From Bacteroidota bacterium (GTDB taxonomy: Bacteria > Bacteroidota > Bacteroidia > Bacteroidales > F082): a stretch of DNA of 64,000 bases. The translations under genes were made by a program, and so were the position numbers. The stretch spans positions 1-64,000 of the forward strand of contig JACNJS010000035.1 in the NCBI GenBank assembly GCA_014382445.1. The letters are read 5' to 3'. Of this stretch, positions 47,098 to 55,770 are shown piece after piece; position 1 is the stretch's first letter; each line of letters opens with the position of its first letter. The notes below the pieces were generated by a model, which was not told the origin of the DNA, searched no databases, and saw only the letters and a list, made by a program, of their open reading frames with translations.

Positions 47098-48161
47098 ATT
47101 TTGTCCAAATTCAGCTCATTGTAAATTTTTCTAAAAGTAGTAAATTCTATGGAGTTGCCATATTTATCCCTTGCCCTGTTAACAAATTCGGCAAGCAGTT
47201 GGTAGTGGTATTTGTCCATTGATTTTGGATGCCCTATCAAGCTTAACATAATAGTATCGTGCGATTGAAACTTCTTAACATTATAATCAAGTATATTCAT
47301 TAAGTATTCGGGCGAATAAGTGTGATTGTCAACAGTTAACATCCTGCTTGAAAACAGTTGCCTGACTTTATCACGTTTTGACACCTTTTCGTTTGAATGG
47401 ATCATTGAACCGCGACTTTCCACCGCCCGGTGTTCATATTTTTTCAATTTGAATGCGGTGGGTACTTCAAACATGCCTTTAGGTTTACTTGCAATAGGAA
47501 TTTCGAGAATGCCCTTGTTTTCAGTATCTGGGTTCTTAAAATTACCGTTCAGCGACAAATACCAATGTGGCAGATTGGGCACATTTCTATAATCAACAAC
47601 CGACACGCTTGATTTAAAAAAGTAGCCCCTGCTTATTGAGCTGTCAATACGAATACCATTACTGAACAACGACGATAGTATTTCAGCAGCACAGGGAACA
47701 AAATTGTAGCCGCCGGCACGATAAGCAATACATTTGTAATCATGTTGTACAGTTTTACAAATTTTTGATAGTTCACAAATACCACTCTCAATAATACTAT
47801 TTATGCCATGAGGATAGTTATTCGCAAAATCACCCATTTTATACTTCTCTGATTGGATTATTTTACCATTGTTATAGTTCGACTCAAGCCAATGAGGATG
47901 CAAATGAAGTTGCACATCATGCCCGGTTACAGCAGCCTTTTTAAGTTGCTTTTTAAAAGGCAGAGCATATCTCTCCTTGTCCCACTTTTCAAACATAGTA
48001 TAACTCAATATATCAGCAAAAAATACAGAAGGTACTTGCAATTTATGTAGTACTTCAAAAAGTTTATCAGTTGGTTCGAATAAACTGTGACCATATGATT
48101 TCTTTATGCTACCCAGAGGGAGTTCATAATCGAAAGTGAGGATTAGTTTTAGGCGTTTCAT
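47094..48161 (-). CDS. NodB-fold polysaccharide deacetylase-like protein
   Basis: The start is the ATG at 48161 (MKRLKLILTFDYE), four bases after the upstream stop; longer starts are unlikely. LTFDYE (residues 7-12) fits the catalytic strand of NodB-type enzymes. VTGHDVQLHLHPHW (near 85) holds the H-x-H metal site and AYRAGGYNF (near 144) the conserved Arg strand. There is no signal peptide, so it works in the cytoplasm. It probably deacetylates a sugar of an activated or lipid-linked glycan, giving a free amine that the AAC(3)-fold enzyme encoded next could acylate. This is inference from order. Confidence 0.7.
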   Translation of the reverse strand: MKRLKLILTFDYELPLGSIKKSYGHSLFEPTDKLFEVLHKLQVPSVFFADILSYTMFEKWDKERYALPFKKQLKKAAVTGHDVQLHLHPHWLESNYNNGKIIQSEKYKMGDFANNYPHGINSIIESGICELSKICKTVQHDYKCIAYRAGGYNFVPCAAEILSSLFSNGIRIDSSISRGYFFKSSVSVVDYRNVPNLPHWYLSLNGNFKNPDTENKGILEIPIASKPKGMFEVPTAFKLKKYEHRAVESRGSMIHSNEKVSKRDKVRQLFSSRMLTVDNHTYSPEYLMNILDYNVKKFQSHDTIMLSLIGHPKSMDKYHYQLLAEFVNRARDKYGNSIEFTTFRKIYNELNLDKI

Positions 48162-48165
48162 AAAG

Positions 48166-48561
48166 TTACTGTTTGCACTCAAGTAGTTCAATGATTCCAA
48201 TGTATTTATGATAAAGAAATGCAACTAATCTTCCATCAAATGCCATGGCGGGTTTTGCGGGTTCAATTATTACATAGTTGTTACTTCTTAGTTTATCAAT
48301 CTGTTGAGAAATAGAGTCCGTACAAAAACAAAAATGATATGGAGTATTGTTATTTTTTTCAATAATGCTAAATATTGGTGAGTTTTCATTACAAGGTGCA
48401 ACTAATTCAATTAACCAGGTATCATTTTTCATTAATTGGATTATAACATTCCTTTCAGTATCATTATACAATTCACCAACCTTTTTAAAACCTATAAGTT
48501 CAAATTCAACAAGGCTTTTTTCAATATCCCTAACAGCATAACCAATATGGTGAATTTTCAT
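48166..48561 (-). CDS. VOC-family (glyoxalase/epimerase-like) protein
   Basis: The 131 residues form the paired beta-alpha-beta modules of the vicinal oxygen chelate family: HHIGYAVRDIEKSL at the start with the first metal His, LIELVAP, a second half starting YHFCFCTD and ending GIIELLE with a Glu ligand. Members include methylmalonyl-CoA epimerase and many small enzymes in FkbH/ACP-type clusters. It starts three bases after the ACP stop, so it is tightly coupled. A reaction on the ACP-bound acyl group is likely but not shown. Confidence 0.75.
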   Translation of the reverse strand: MKIHHIGYAVRDIEKSLVEFELIGFKKVGELYNDTERNVIIQLMKNDTWLIELVAPCNENSPIFSIIEKNNNTPYHFCFCTDSISQQIDKLRSNNYVIIEPAKPAMAFDGRLVAFLYHKYIGIIELLECKQ

Positions 48562-48564
48562 CTT

Positions 48565-48804
48565 TTAAAGTTTTTTACGTATAATCTCGACTATTTTTTC
48601 AGAACTGTTCATCTCAACAATTTCCTCAGGTTCAAACAGCACATCAAATTCTGATTCCAAATCGGCAATAATAGTAATGTGTTTTAAAGAATCCCATTCT
48701 ATAAATTTATCTTTTATTAAATAATCACCAAGTGTATTATTATTTAATTTAAGAGCACTTTTCAGCACTTTATTTATCTTATCTATTATTTCTTTTTCCA
48801 ACAT
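48565..48804 (-). CDS. Acyl carrier protein
   Basis: The 79-residue protein has the phosphopantetheine attachment serine S39 in EWDSLKHI and the acidic helix II. It is not the fatty-acid ACP type (no GADSLDTVE). Such dedicated carrier proteins pair with FkbH-like enzymes, which load a glyceryl unit from 1,3-bisphosphoglycerate onto the carrier thiol. It lies between the FkbH-like and VOC genes. Confidence 0.85.
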   Translation of the reverse strand: MLEKEIIDKINKVLKSALKLNNNTLGDYLIKDKFIEWDSLKHITIIADLESEFDVLFEPEEIVEMNSSEKIVEIIRKKL

Positions 48805-48846
48805 ATTATAAAGTTTTTTGCAAATCTATTAATCATTTAATTTCTT

Positions 48847-50439
48847 CTACCCAAGAGTTATTCCAAAAAGCTCAGAACTCCTAAGTTTTTCTGTAAGCTC
48901 AAGCTTATAGACCTTTGTCCTGGTGTTGTCAGCTGAAACGCAATTAAAACCGGTATTATCATAAAAACTTTCAACCTGCATATTTTTTTCTGTTGGTATA
49001 AATGTTGCTACAATAGTTCTAAACCCTTCGTCAAAAAGATGGTTTAAAATATGATTAAGGAAAGCTGTCTCAATTCCACGCCCCAATATTCTGCAACTTA
49101 GTAAAAAACTGTCGATAAGGGCAGTTGTCCCTTCAACTTTTAATATTGCAAGGGCAGTTATCCCATTGTCGCCAAATTTATCACTAACAGAAGCATCCCA
49201 AACAATATAGCCTTTTTTTAGCATATTCTTAATTTCTCGTTCAGTATAGCGTTTTGTAGTAAGGTTAAACTGGTTGGTTTTTTGAGTCATTTGGGCTATC
49301 CTGGGGATGTGTACAGGATTTGATTCGGAAATCCTCAATTTAATTTCCATTTCCTTCAAAAAACTTTCCATGTTATGATGCTGAGCAATTGCTTTTTGCC
49401 TTTGTGTATTTTGTTGGTACTGCTCTGTTTTTGCTGTATCCTCAGCGGTAAGTTCGTATGTTTGGAACCAGTTGTTGTAAACATCTTTAATAAAATCAAC
49501 TAAAAAATACGGCTGTTTCGGAAAATCAGGCACAACAACTTCAGGTAGCATTGTCTTCACATGCTCGCGCTCGAATGGACTATCGTCTAAAAATACCATG
49601 CTGTCGATACCAATGTTAAGCTCTTGGGCAATCTCAACTATATTTTCTGCCTTGTTTTTCCAGTTTATCCTTGTGGATGAAAAATCATCAAACTGAAGTA
49701 CCATATCATCCCTGTTACTAAAAACCTGTTTAACATCTGCAGTATTATTTTTGCTGCAAATAGCAAGAATGACACCTGTGTTTTTAATTTCCCTTATAAA
49801 CGACTGGAAATCAGTGTAACAATTTCCGGGATACGTATTGCCCAGCGTTATTCCGGTAATTCCATCTTCGCCTAATATCCCTCCCCACAAGGTGTTGTCA
49901 AGATCAACTACCAGACATTTTTTTCGAATGCTTTCCACCGCATTAACCTTTTGTTCAAACCAACTACTAAAATCACCAGCCAGTTTTGGGTTTATTGGTA
50001 CCAGCGACATATAAAAATGTCTACTATCAACCAATTCTCTTAAACTATATTTAGAAGTAAAGGAACGGAAATCCATTGCTTTAATATTGCGGTTACTATT
50101 CGCTAATTCAAAAATAAAATTGTTATAAGTATCAATAGCCTCGCTAACAGGGTCATCGGCAACAAAACTAAAGGGATCAGGGTCGGTCATCGTAAAACAC
50201 AACAAAATACTGCTTGAAGTTACATTAGAAGCAACAAGTTCCAGCTTCTTTCTAAAAAAATCAACTTCTGCTGCAATTGTTGCACGGTTTACCCTGATGG
50301 GAAGCAAATAGAACCAAACATAATATTTGAAGTCAGCCGGAAACTCAATATCATTATAACCACTAAAACCACAACCTTCAATTTTATCGAAAAGAGGTTC
50401 AATAGTATAGTTTCTGAATATGAAAAAGTTATGTGCCAT
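48847..50439 (-). CDS. FkbH-like HAD-IIIC phosphatase/glyceryl transferase with GNAT domain
   Basis: The preferred start is the ATG at 50439 (MAHNFFIFRNYTIEPLF), which matches the family start; an ATG 13 codons upstream adds only hydrophobic residues. An SGNH-like N-terminal half precedes the HAD core VVDLDNTLWGG (D192 and D194 counted from the upstream ATG), with CSKNN and VFLDDSPFE as the further HAD motifs. A C-terminal acetyltransferase-like domain follows (SDKFGDNGITAL, LLSCRILGRGIE). FkbH and OzmB-type enzymes take 1,3-bisphosphoglycerate, remove phosphate and load glycerate on an ACP, and an ACP gene follows 42 bases downstream. Most relatives act in polyketide or glycan-ester pathways. 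Confidence 0.85.
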   Translation of the reverse strand: MAHNFFIFRNYTIEPLFDKIEGCGFSGYNDIEFPADFKYYVWFYLLPIRVNRATIAAEVDFFRKKLELVASNVTSSSILLCFTMTDPDPFSFVADDPVSEAIDTYNNFIFELANSNRNIKAMDFRSFTSKYSLRELVDSRHFYMSLVPINPKLAGDFSSWFEQKVNAVESIRKKCLVVDLDNTLWGGILGEDGITGITLGNTYPGNCYTDFQSFIREIKNTGVILAICSKNNTADVKQVFSNRDDMVLQFDDFSSTRINWKNKAENIVEIAQELNIGIDSMVFLDDSPFEREHVKTMLPEVVVPDFPKQPYFLVDFIKDVYNNWFQTYELTAEDTAKTEQYQQNTQRQKAIAQHHNMESFLKEMEIKLRISESNPVHIPRIAQMTQKTNQFNLTTKRYTEREIKNMLKKGYIVWDASVSDKFGDNGITALAILKVEGTTALIDSFLLSCRILGRGIETAFLNHILNHLFDEGFRTIVATFIPTEKNMQVESFYDNTGFNCVSADNTRTKVYKLELTEKLRSSELFGITLG

Positions 50440-50568
50440 TAAAATAATAAAGAGTGAAATTAAAGCTAATTTTTTCAATAACCACCAGCTCAGCTTACTT
50501 TTTTGTTAGTTACATATTTGTTAGTTATAATAATGCATATTTGTTACTCATAAACAAATTAACAATGA

Positions 50569-53019
50569 TTACTCCACAACTCTGATAACAATACATTTCC
50601 CTGCTTTCAAATCAAACCAGAAAATAATTTCGTCATCAACATTTTTTTGATTTGGAATTAAGCCATTCACAGTTACTGCTTTCGCTTTTGCAACCATTGC
50701 GAGATCATTAATATCAGTATTGCTATTATTGGTCAGCCGAATTCTTCCATCGGGCAATAAGCGATAGTCTATTTCATCTACTGAAATACGATAGTTCAGG
50801 AAATCTTCAATCGTACAAACATTCAGCTTACCTTCATCGCGCAGCTGTGCCATGTTAGCAAGAGCCCGGTTAAAACCCGGTTGGGCAACTATGGTTGAAT
50901 CAGCATCATAAGTCCACATCCCCTTTTGGGGATCTACCCAGGCAGGGTATGTATGGTTAATTTCAACGGCTCGATTATCAACAAAGTTTTGTAAATTTTT
51001 GGAATTGAAAAAGTAATCCCACAAATAATGTTCTTTTACAAACAAAGCACTTGTTGTTGGCCAGTGAAACAAATTACCGCTACGGGTAGGATGCTGGTAA
51101 TAATCGGGCTTTGGAAAGAAGTCGCCATACCCGCTGTAAGGCTTCTCTAATGATCTGTTAAACTGCCAATCATTATAAGTGTTAAGCTCTTCATAATAAG
51201 CGTTATGCAAATAATTCACGCCGTATTTATTCCAAAGGTCGATAGCATAATATGGAGAATCTTTTAGTGTACCGTCACAAATCAGGTCTTCACGGTTATT
51301 TTGTGGTCCGTTGTTATTACCGTGATCAATCCATGATGGTGAGCCAAAGTTTTTTTCCATGTACCATAAAGCTTCGTCCAGTCTTCTATGGGTTGTGGTA
51401 TATTGCTCAGGTGTATGCAGACAAATCTCACTTCCTTTACTATCAATTTGAAACAAAAACTCCGCGAACAGCGAATCAGTTAATATTGTGCTTTCCAGGG
51501 TTGTAAACACTCCTCCTGATGCATCAAAGTTTGTAATACTGTCGGGATTATCGTAAAAAACACTTTTGGTAACCGGGATGTTGAATTTTACAAACCCGCC
51601 AGTTGCGCTATCCGGATGACTGATATTTTCCGATCCGAAATAAGTAGCCCTGTTGGTTCGGATATCGCTATAATCGGCATGCTCAGTCCAAATGTAAGTA
51701 GCTTCAAATCCTGAAGGGTTTTTCATAAAACGGGGTATGTTTTTGGTATTACTTCCTGCATAAGCTGAGAAAAAATAGTCTCGTTTATCGCCTTTTTTAT
51801 ACCTGCTGTGCGATTGCTCAAGTTTCCAGTCGGTGCTGTCGGGAGCAAGCGGGAAACGGAAAAAAGGATGGTCGTGTTTCCAATCGAGATTTACGTATAG
51901 TCTTGAGTTTTCGGTGTCAAACTGTAGGGATGAAACATTAGGTGTGTGATAAACTATGAACGAAGTATCGCCTTTGCCTAATTTAATGCCTTGTTTGTCG
52001 AGCCAGTATTCCTTTTGAAAACTATTTGAGTGTAGCTGACGGTTAAACCTGTAAATTTTATCAGGTTTTTGAGTTACATTAATAACTATTGCTGATCTAT
52101 CGACATCAATATTTTTTGTAAATTTCTCTACAACATAAAAATCTATTTGTGGGGAGTTTCTCTTACAATGCATTTCAAGTACAATTTTGTTAAATCCGGT
52201 TCTTAGAGAAAACCTCAAAATTGTTAGGCTGTTTTTTGTTCTTACGCTTTTAATATCAAAATTATTAGCAACGACATTGATTTTTTCTGTAACAAATGCT
52301 TCGGCGTAATAAAAAATGGTATTCGTTAAATACTTCTTGTTGTGGTCGGATATCATTATATTTTTGGTGGCAGTATTGTAGTAAATAGCGTAAAAACCAC
52401 TATTAAACAAGAGCACTTCTTCCGCTGAGTTTGGTAAGTAGTTAGCAGGTTTAATTTTAGGAAGATAGGATGTGTTTGCTTTCTCTCGAAAAGTAAATTT
52501 TAAATCATCAATTCCTACTTTGTGCATTTTCCCTGTGTTCCACAGATATGCTTTAATGATAGCTGTTGAGGTAATATCCGCCGGGACACTTATTGAGTCG
52601 TTAAATCTAAACCACTGGTCTTTTTCTTTTAGTACAGGTGAAAGAGGTATGCCCATCCAAAAAGTACTTTTCCCATCATTTTCAATTGTAATAACAAATA
52701 AGGCATATGCATTTTTCTCATCGCTTTTTACCCAACCCTCTATTTCTATTATAGTATTTTGCCCCCTTCTTTCTTCAGGGAAATGCATTTCAATACCCAG
52801 TCCGTATGGTTGAAGCGAATCGGTAATCGAAAAATGTGAGCCCGAATATGATAAACCGCTATCTATTGTAGCAGTACCAATCCATATTTTACTATAGGTT
52901 GAGGCTTCAAGGTCGTTAGTATAGGTTTGTGAAGATGCGGAATTAATTATTGATGTTGCCAGTAACAGGAATAATAATTTGATAAATAAGTAATGAATCC
53001 TTAGTTTGCGATAAATCAT
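50569..53019 (-). CDS. Large exported protein of unknown function, possible glycan-active enzyme
   Basis: A signal peptide (about residues 1-31, ATSIINSASSQ) starts an 816-residue protein. The first ~180 residues resemble a carbohydrate-binding-type beta sandwich (IEIEGWVKSDEKN, YLWNTGKMHKVGIDDLKF). The middle is beta-rich. The C-terminal part has SEICLHTPEQYTT (about 530) and SWIDHGNNNG (about 565), which may be the His/Asp features of a polysaccharide deacetylase-like barrel, but this is weak. The last 70 residues form a small beta domain. It is encoded upstream of the FkbH operon with a gap of 90 bases. It may trim or modify the glycan made by that operon. I do not recognise a named family. 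Confidence 0.6.
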   Translation of the reverse strand: MIYRKLRIHYLFIKLLFLLLATSIINSASSQTYTNDLEASTYSKIWIGTATIDSGLSYSGSHFSITDSLQPYGLGIEMHFPEERRGQNTIIEIEGWVKSDEKNAYALFVITIENDGKSTFWMGIPLSPVLKEKDQWFRFNDSISVPADITSTAIIKAYLWNTGKMHKVGIDDLKFTFREKANTSYLPKIKPANYLPNSAEEVLLFNSGFYAIYYNTATKNIMISDHNKKYLTNTIFYYAEAFVTEKINVVANNFDIKSVRTKNSLTILRFSLRTGFNKIVLEMHCKRNSPQIDFYVVEKFTKNIDVDRSAIVINVTQKPDKIYRFNRQLHSNSFQKEYWLDKQGIKLGKGDTSFIVYHTPNVSSLQFDTENSRLYVNLDWKHDHPFFRFPLAPDSTDWKLEQSHSRYKKGDKRDYFFSAYAGSNTKNIPRFMKNPSGFEATYIWTEHADYSDIRTNRATYFGSENISHPDSATGGFVKFNIPVTKSVFYDNPDSITNFDASGGVFTTLESTILTDSLFAEFLFQIDSKGSEICLHTPEQYTTTHRRLDEALWYMEKNFGSPSWIDHGNNNGPQNNREDLICDGTLKDSPYYAIDLWNKYGVNYLHNAYYEELNTYNDWQFNRSLEKPYSGYGDFFPKPDYYQHPTRSGNLFHWPTTSALFVKEHYLWDYFFNSKNLQNFVDNRAVEINHTYPAWVDPQKGMWTYDADSTIVAQPGFNRALANMAQLRDEGKLNVCTIEDFLNYRISVDEIDYRLLPDGRIRLTNNSNTDINDLAMVAKAKAVTVNGLIPNQKNVDDEIIFWFDLKAGKCIVIRVVE

Positions 53020-53415
53020 CCTTAGATTTTTTTCGAATTGAGCTTTTCAGTCGCCTTTATTATTTCAACTTCAAAAATAACTTTTTATAAATCCAAAATT
53101 ACAGTTTAAGTAATGGATTTTTTTTTGAATTTAAAATTTTGGGGCTCACATAACGTTAATTGGATTTCTAAAATTTTCGTTGGACGGTTGTATCTGACTA
53201 TTATTAATCGGTTATTTTGGCTCCTGCTGTGAAAATAATTTTTAAATATAAACAATTCAGGCGCAACAGCCTATAATACAAAACATTATAAAGATGAAAA
53301 ATAATTTTGATTTTGACGAAATAATTCAAAAATGATATAATTTTGCAGCAAATTTTAGTTATCGAATTTATGTTATTATTAATAAAACAAAAACAATTAT
53401 TTTCTCTTAGTTGAG
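53020..53415. other. Divergent intergenic region before the KamA operon
   Basis: About 400 bases without a gene, very AT-rich. It separates two divergent biosynthetic clusters. Besides the promoter at 53312-53345 I see nothing recognisable. Confidence 0.5.
53312..53345 (+). promoter_or_regulatory. Promoter of the KamA operon, TTTG and TAATTTTG
   Basis: TTTG at 53312-53315 and TAATTTTG at 53338-53345 lie 22 bases apart, within the spacing of the Bacteroidota primary promoter. The predicted leader is about 65 bases. Confidence 0.5.
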
Positions 53416-54678
53416 ATGAAAACTAAAAAAGCACAATTGTCGATTTCTTCTTCGTTGTATGAGGATTTTGACGAACCGCCGCCTTTCAGCATTACCTCTG
53501 AAAGATTACAAAATGTTATTGAACCTTCCTTTGAATTAAATTATACCGGATTTGCGGTATCTGATAATTCATTGTCATTCAGGGATCGCAATTTCCCGGG
53601 AGTATCTCTTGCCCAATGGACTGATTGGAAATGGCAAATTCGTAATAGCTATACATCATTTAGTAAGCTTGAGAAGATTATAAATCTTTCTGAAGATGAG
53701 AAGGGGTTTAAGGAACAATCGTTAAACCTACCCATCCGGATTACGCCATATTATGCAAGTTTACTTGATAAATATGATGAGTTGCAACCCATACGTAAAA
53801 CTATGATTCCTGTGTTGGATGAGTTGTTAGTTTCGCCTGGTGAAGAATCAGACCCACTTAATGAAGAGCACGACAGCCCTGTTCCGTTAATAGTACATCG
53901 ATACCCTGACAGGGCTCTTCTTCTTGTAACTGGATTTTGTTCCGCGTTTTGCCGGTATTGTACCCGTTCGCATATGGTTTCGAAAAAGGACAAAATGCAT
54001 GCCAGTGCTTCTGAAATGGATGGGGCAATAGCTTATATATCTGAACATAAAGAGATACGTGACGTGCTAATATCAGGAGGAGATCCTTTAACTTTATCCG
54101 ATGAAAGGCTTGAGTATATACTCTCAAGATTGAGAGCTATTGAACATGTTGAATTTGTCCGTATCGGGACTAAGATACCTGCTGTGTTGCCAATGAGGAT
54201 TACACCGGCGCTTACACAAATGCTTAAAAAGTATCATCCTGTATTTATGAGCCTGCATTTTACACATCCTTCCGAATTAACACCTGAAACCAAAGAGGCT
54301 TGTAATCGTCTTGCTGATGCAGGAATCCCACTTGGAAGTCAAACTGTGTTGATGAAGGGCATAAACAACAGCGTGGAAGTATTTAAAAAACTCACCCATG
54401 AGTTACTTAAAGTAAGAGTTCGTCCTTATTACCTGTATCAATGCGATCCCATTCCCGGGTCGGCACATTTTAGAACTAAGGTCGAAGACGGACTGGATAT
54501 TATACGTGGTTTACGAGGTTTTACATCGGGCTATGCAATTCCTCAATTTGTTATTGATGCACCAAAAGGAGGAGGAAAAATCCCCTTATTGCCTGACTAC
54601 TTTGTTGGTAGGGAAAACGGAGATGTCCTACTTCGTAACTATGAAAATAAAATCTTTCGATACCCCGATTATACTTAA
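53416..54678 (+). CDS. KamA-family radical SAM aminomutase, lysine 2,3-aminomutase-like
   Basis: The radical SAM cluster motif is CSAFCRYC (C175, C179, C182). The PLP lysine is K388 in DAPKGGGK. Two acidic residues known to hold the substrate side chain in clostridial lysine 2,3-aminomutase (D293 and D330) correspond to D344 (YQCD) and D381, and the spacing of 37 residues is identical, which favours lysine over glutamate as substrate. An extra N-terminal region (LSISSSLYEDFDEPPPF) precedes the usual WTDWKWQIRN start. The enzyme would turn L-lysine into beta-lysine. It is the first gene of a plus-strand operon with two ATP-grasp ligases and two acetyltransferase-type proteins. The substrate is inferred. 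Confidence 0.88.
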   Translation: MKTKKAQLSISSSLYEDFDEPPPFSITSERLQNVIEPSFELNYTGFAVSDNSLSFRDRNFPGVSLAQWTDWKWQIRNSYTSFSKLEKIINLSEDEKGFKEQSLNLPIRITPYYASLLDKYDELQPIRKTMIPVLDELLVSPGEESDPLNEEHDSPVPLIVHRYPDRALLLVTGFCSAFCRYCTRSHMVSKKDKMHASASEMDGAIAYISEHKEIRDVLISGGDPLTLSDERLEYILSRLRAIEHVEFVRIGTKIPAVLPMRITPALTQMLKKYHPVFMSLHFTHPSELTPETKEACNRLADAGIPLGSQTVLMKGINNSVEVFKKLTHELLKVRVRPYYLYQCDPIPGSAHFRTKVEDGLDIIRGLRGFTSGYAIPQFVIDAPKGGGKIPLLPDYFVGRENGDVLLRNYENKIFRYPDYT

Positions 54679-54744
54679 TAATGGAACATTGGGGATGGAT
54701 TAACCTTCTTTGGACAATATTTAGTTTATTACTAAGAATTTAAA

Positions 54745-55770
54745 ATGATAACAATGAAAGTTGGTATAACTTATGATTTGCGTTCCGAATATCTGAAAAT
54801 GGGGTTTTCTGAAGAGGAAACCGCTGAATTTGATCAGGAAGGTACAATAGACGCTATCGAAAGCATATTAAATGAATTAAACTTTCAAACTGAAAGGATA
54901 GGCCACATAAAACAATTGGTTGCTCGCCTGTCGAAAGGACACAGATGGGATCTGGTTTTTAATATTTGTGAAGGAATGTATGGAAATGGCAGGGAAGCTC
55001 AGGTGCCGGCCTTGCTTGACGCTTATAATATTCCATATGTGTTTTCTTCACCACTGGCTCTAACCCTTACTCTTGATAAAGGATTAACCAAAAGGGTAAT
55101 CAGGGATGCAGGCCTTGCCACACCCGAATTTTATGTTGTAAGTAGTTTAGTTGATACTGAAAAAATTAATCTCCCTTTTCCTCTCTTTGCAAAGCCTGTT
55201 GCTGAAGGTACCGGGAAAGGAATCAACAGCAGTTCTGTTATTAACAATTTGGAAGAGCTAAAAAACCAATGTAGTGTCCTGCTATCAGAATTTAATCAGG
55301 CAGTACTTGTGGAGAAATACCTCACTGGAAGAGAATTCACGGTTGGAGTTGTGGGTACCGGTAACCATGCACGTACCGTTGGTACAATGGAAATAGTATT
55401 AAAGGAAAATGCCGAAGAGAATGTATATTCGTATGTAAATAAAGAGCAATGTGAAACGCTTATTGAGTACAAACCCGTATTGGGGATTGAAAAGGATGCC
55501 TGCGAAGCGTTAGCCTTGGAGGCTTACAAATTACTGGATTGTGAAGATGGCGGACGGGTTGATATTCGCATGGACGAGAATGGTAATCCTAACTTTTTAG
55601 AAATTAACCCTTTGGCAGGATTACATCCTGAACATTCCGACTTACCAATTCTCTGCCATTTGAATGGAATTCCTTATTTGGAACTTATGAGAATGATCAT
55701 GAATTCGGCCATAAAGAAGGTAAGGATTAAAACAACGGTTAACGACATGAATTTTAAAGCTGAACCATGA
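54745..55770 (+). CDS. ATP-grasp ligase, D-Ala-D-Ala ligase-like (first of two)
   Basis: The 341 residues show the order of a D-Ala-D-Ala ligase relative: FNICEGMYGNGREAQVPALLD, a helix-loop ALTLTLDKGLTKRVI, the ATP-grasp Lys in FAKPVAEGTGKGI, the VEKYLTGREFTVGVV strand and the metal site DIRMDENGNPNFLEINPLAG. The final loop NPLAGLHPEHSD differs from the NTxPGMT of true Ddl, so it is not the cell-wall enzyme. It probably joins a carboxylate to an amine with ATP. It overlaps the next ligase gene by four bases. An internal ATG at 54754 could also be the start. Confidence 0.85.
   Translation: MITMKVGITYDLRSEYLKMGFSEEETAEFDQEGTIDAIESILNELNFQTERIGHIKQLVARLSKGHRWDLVFNICEGMYGNGREAQVPALLDAYNIPYVFSSPLALTLTLDKGLTKRVIRDAGLATPEFYVVSSLVDTEKINLPFPLFAKPVAEGTGKGINSSSVINNLEELKNQCSVLLSEFNQAVLVEKYLTGREFTVGVVGTGNHARTVGTMEIVLKENAEENVYSYVNKEQCETLIEYKPVLGIEKDACEALALEAYKLLDCEDGGRVDIRMDENGNPNFLEINPLAGLHPEHSDLPILCHLNGIPYLELMRMIMNSAIKKVRIKTTVNDMNFKAEP

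Noticed and set aside
53416-54678. KamA protein as EpmB, the lysine aminomutase for elongation factor P
   Set aside because: It has a longer N-terminus than EpmB, no EpmA or efp gene nearby, and stands in an ATP-grasp/acetyltransferase operon. Not fully excluded without a tree.
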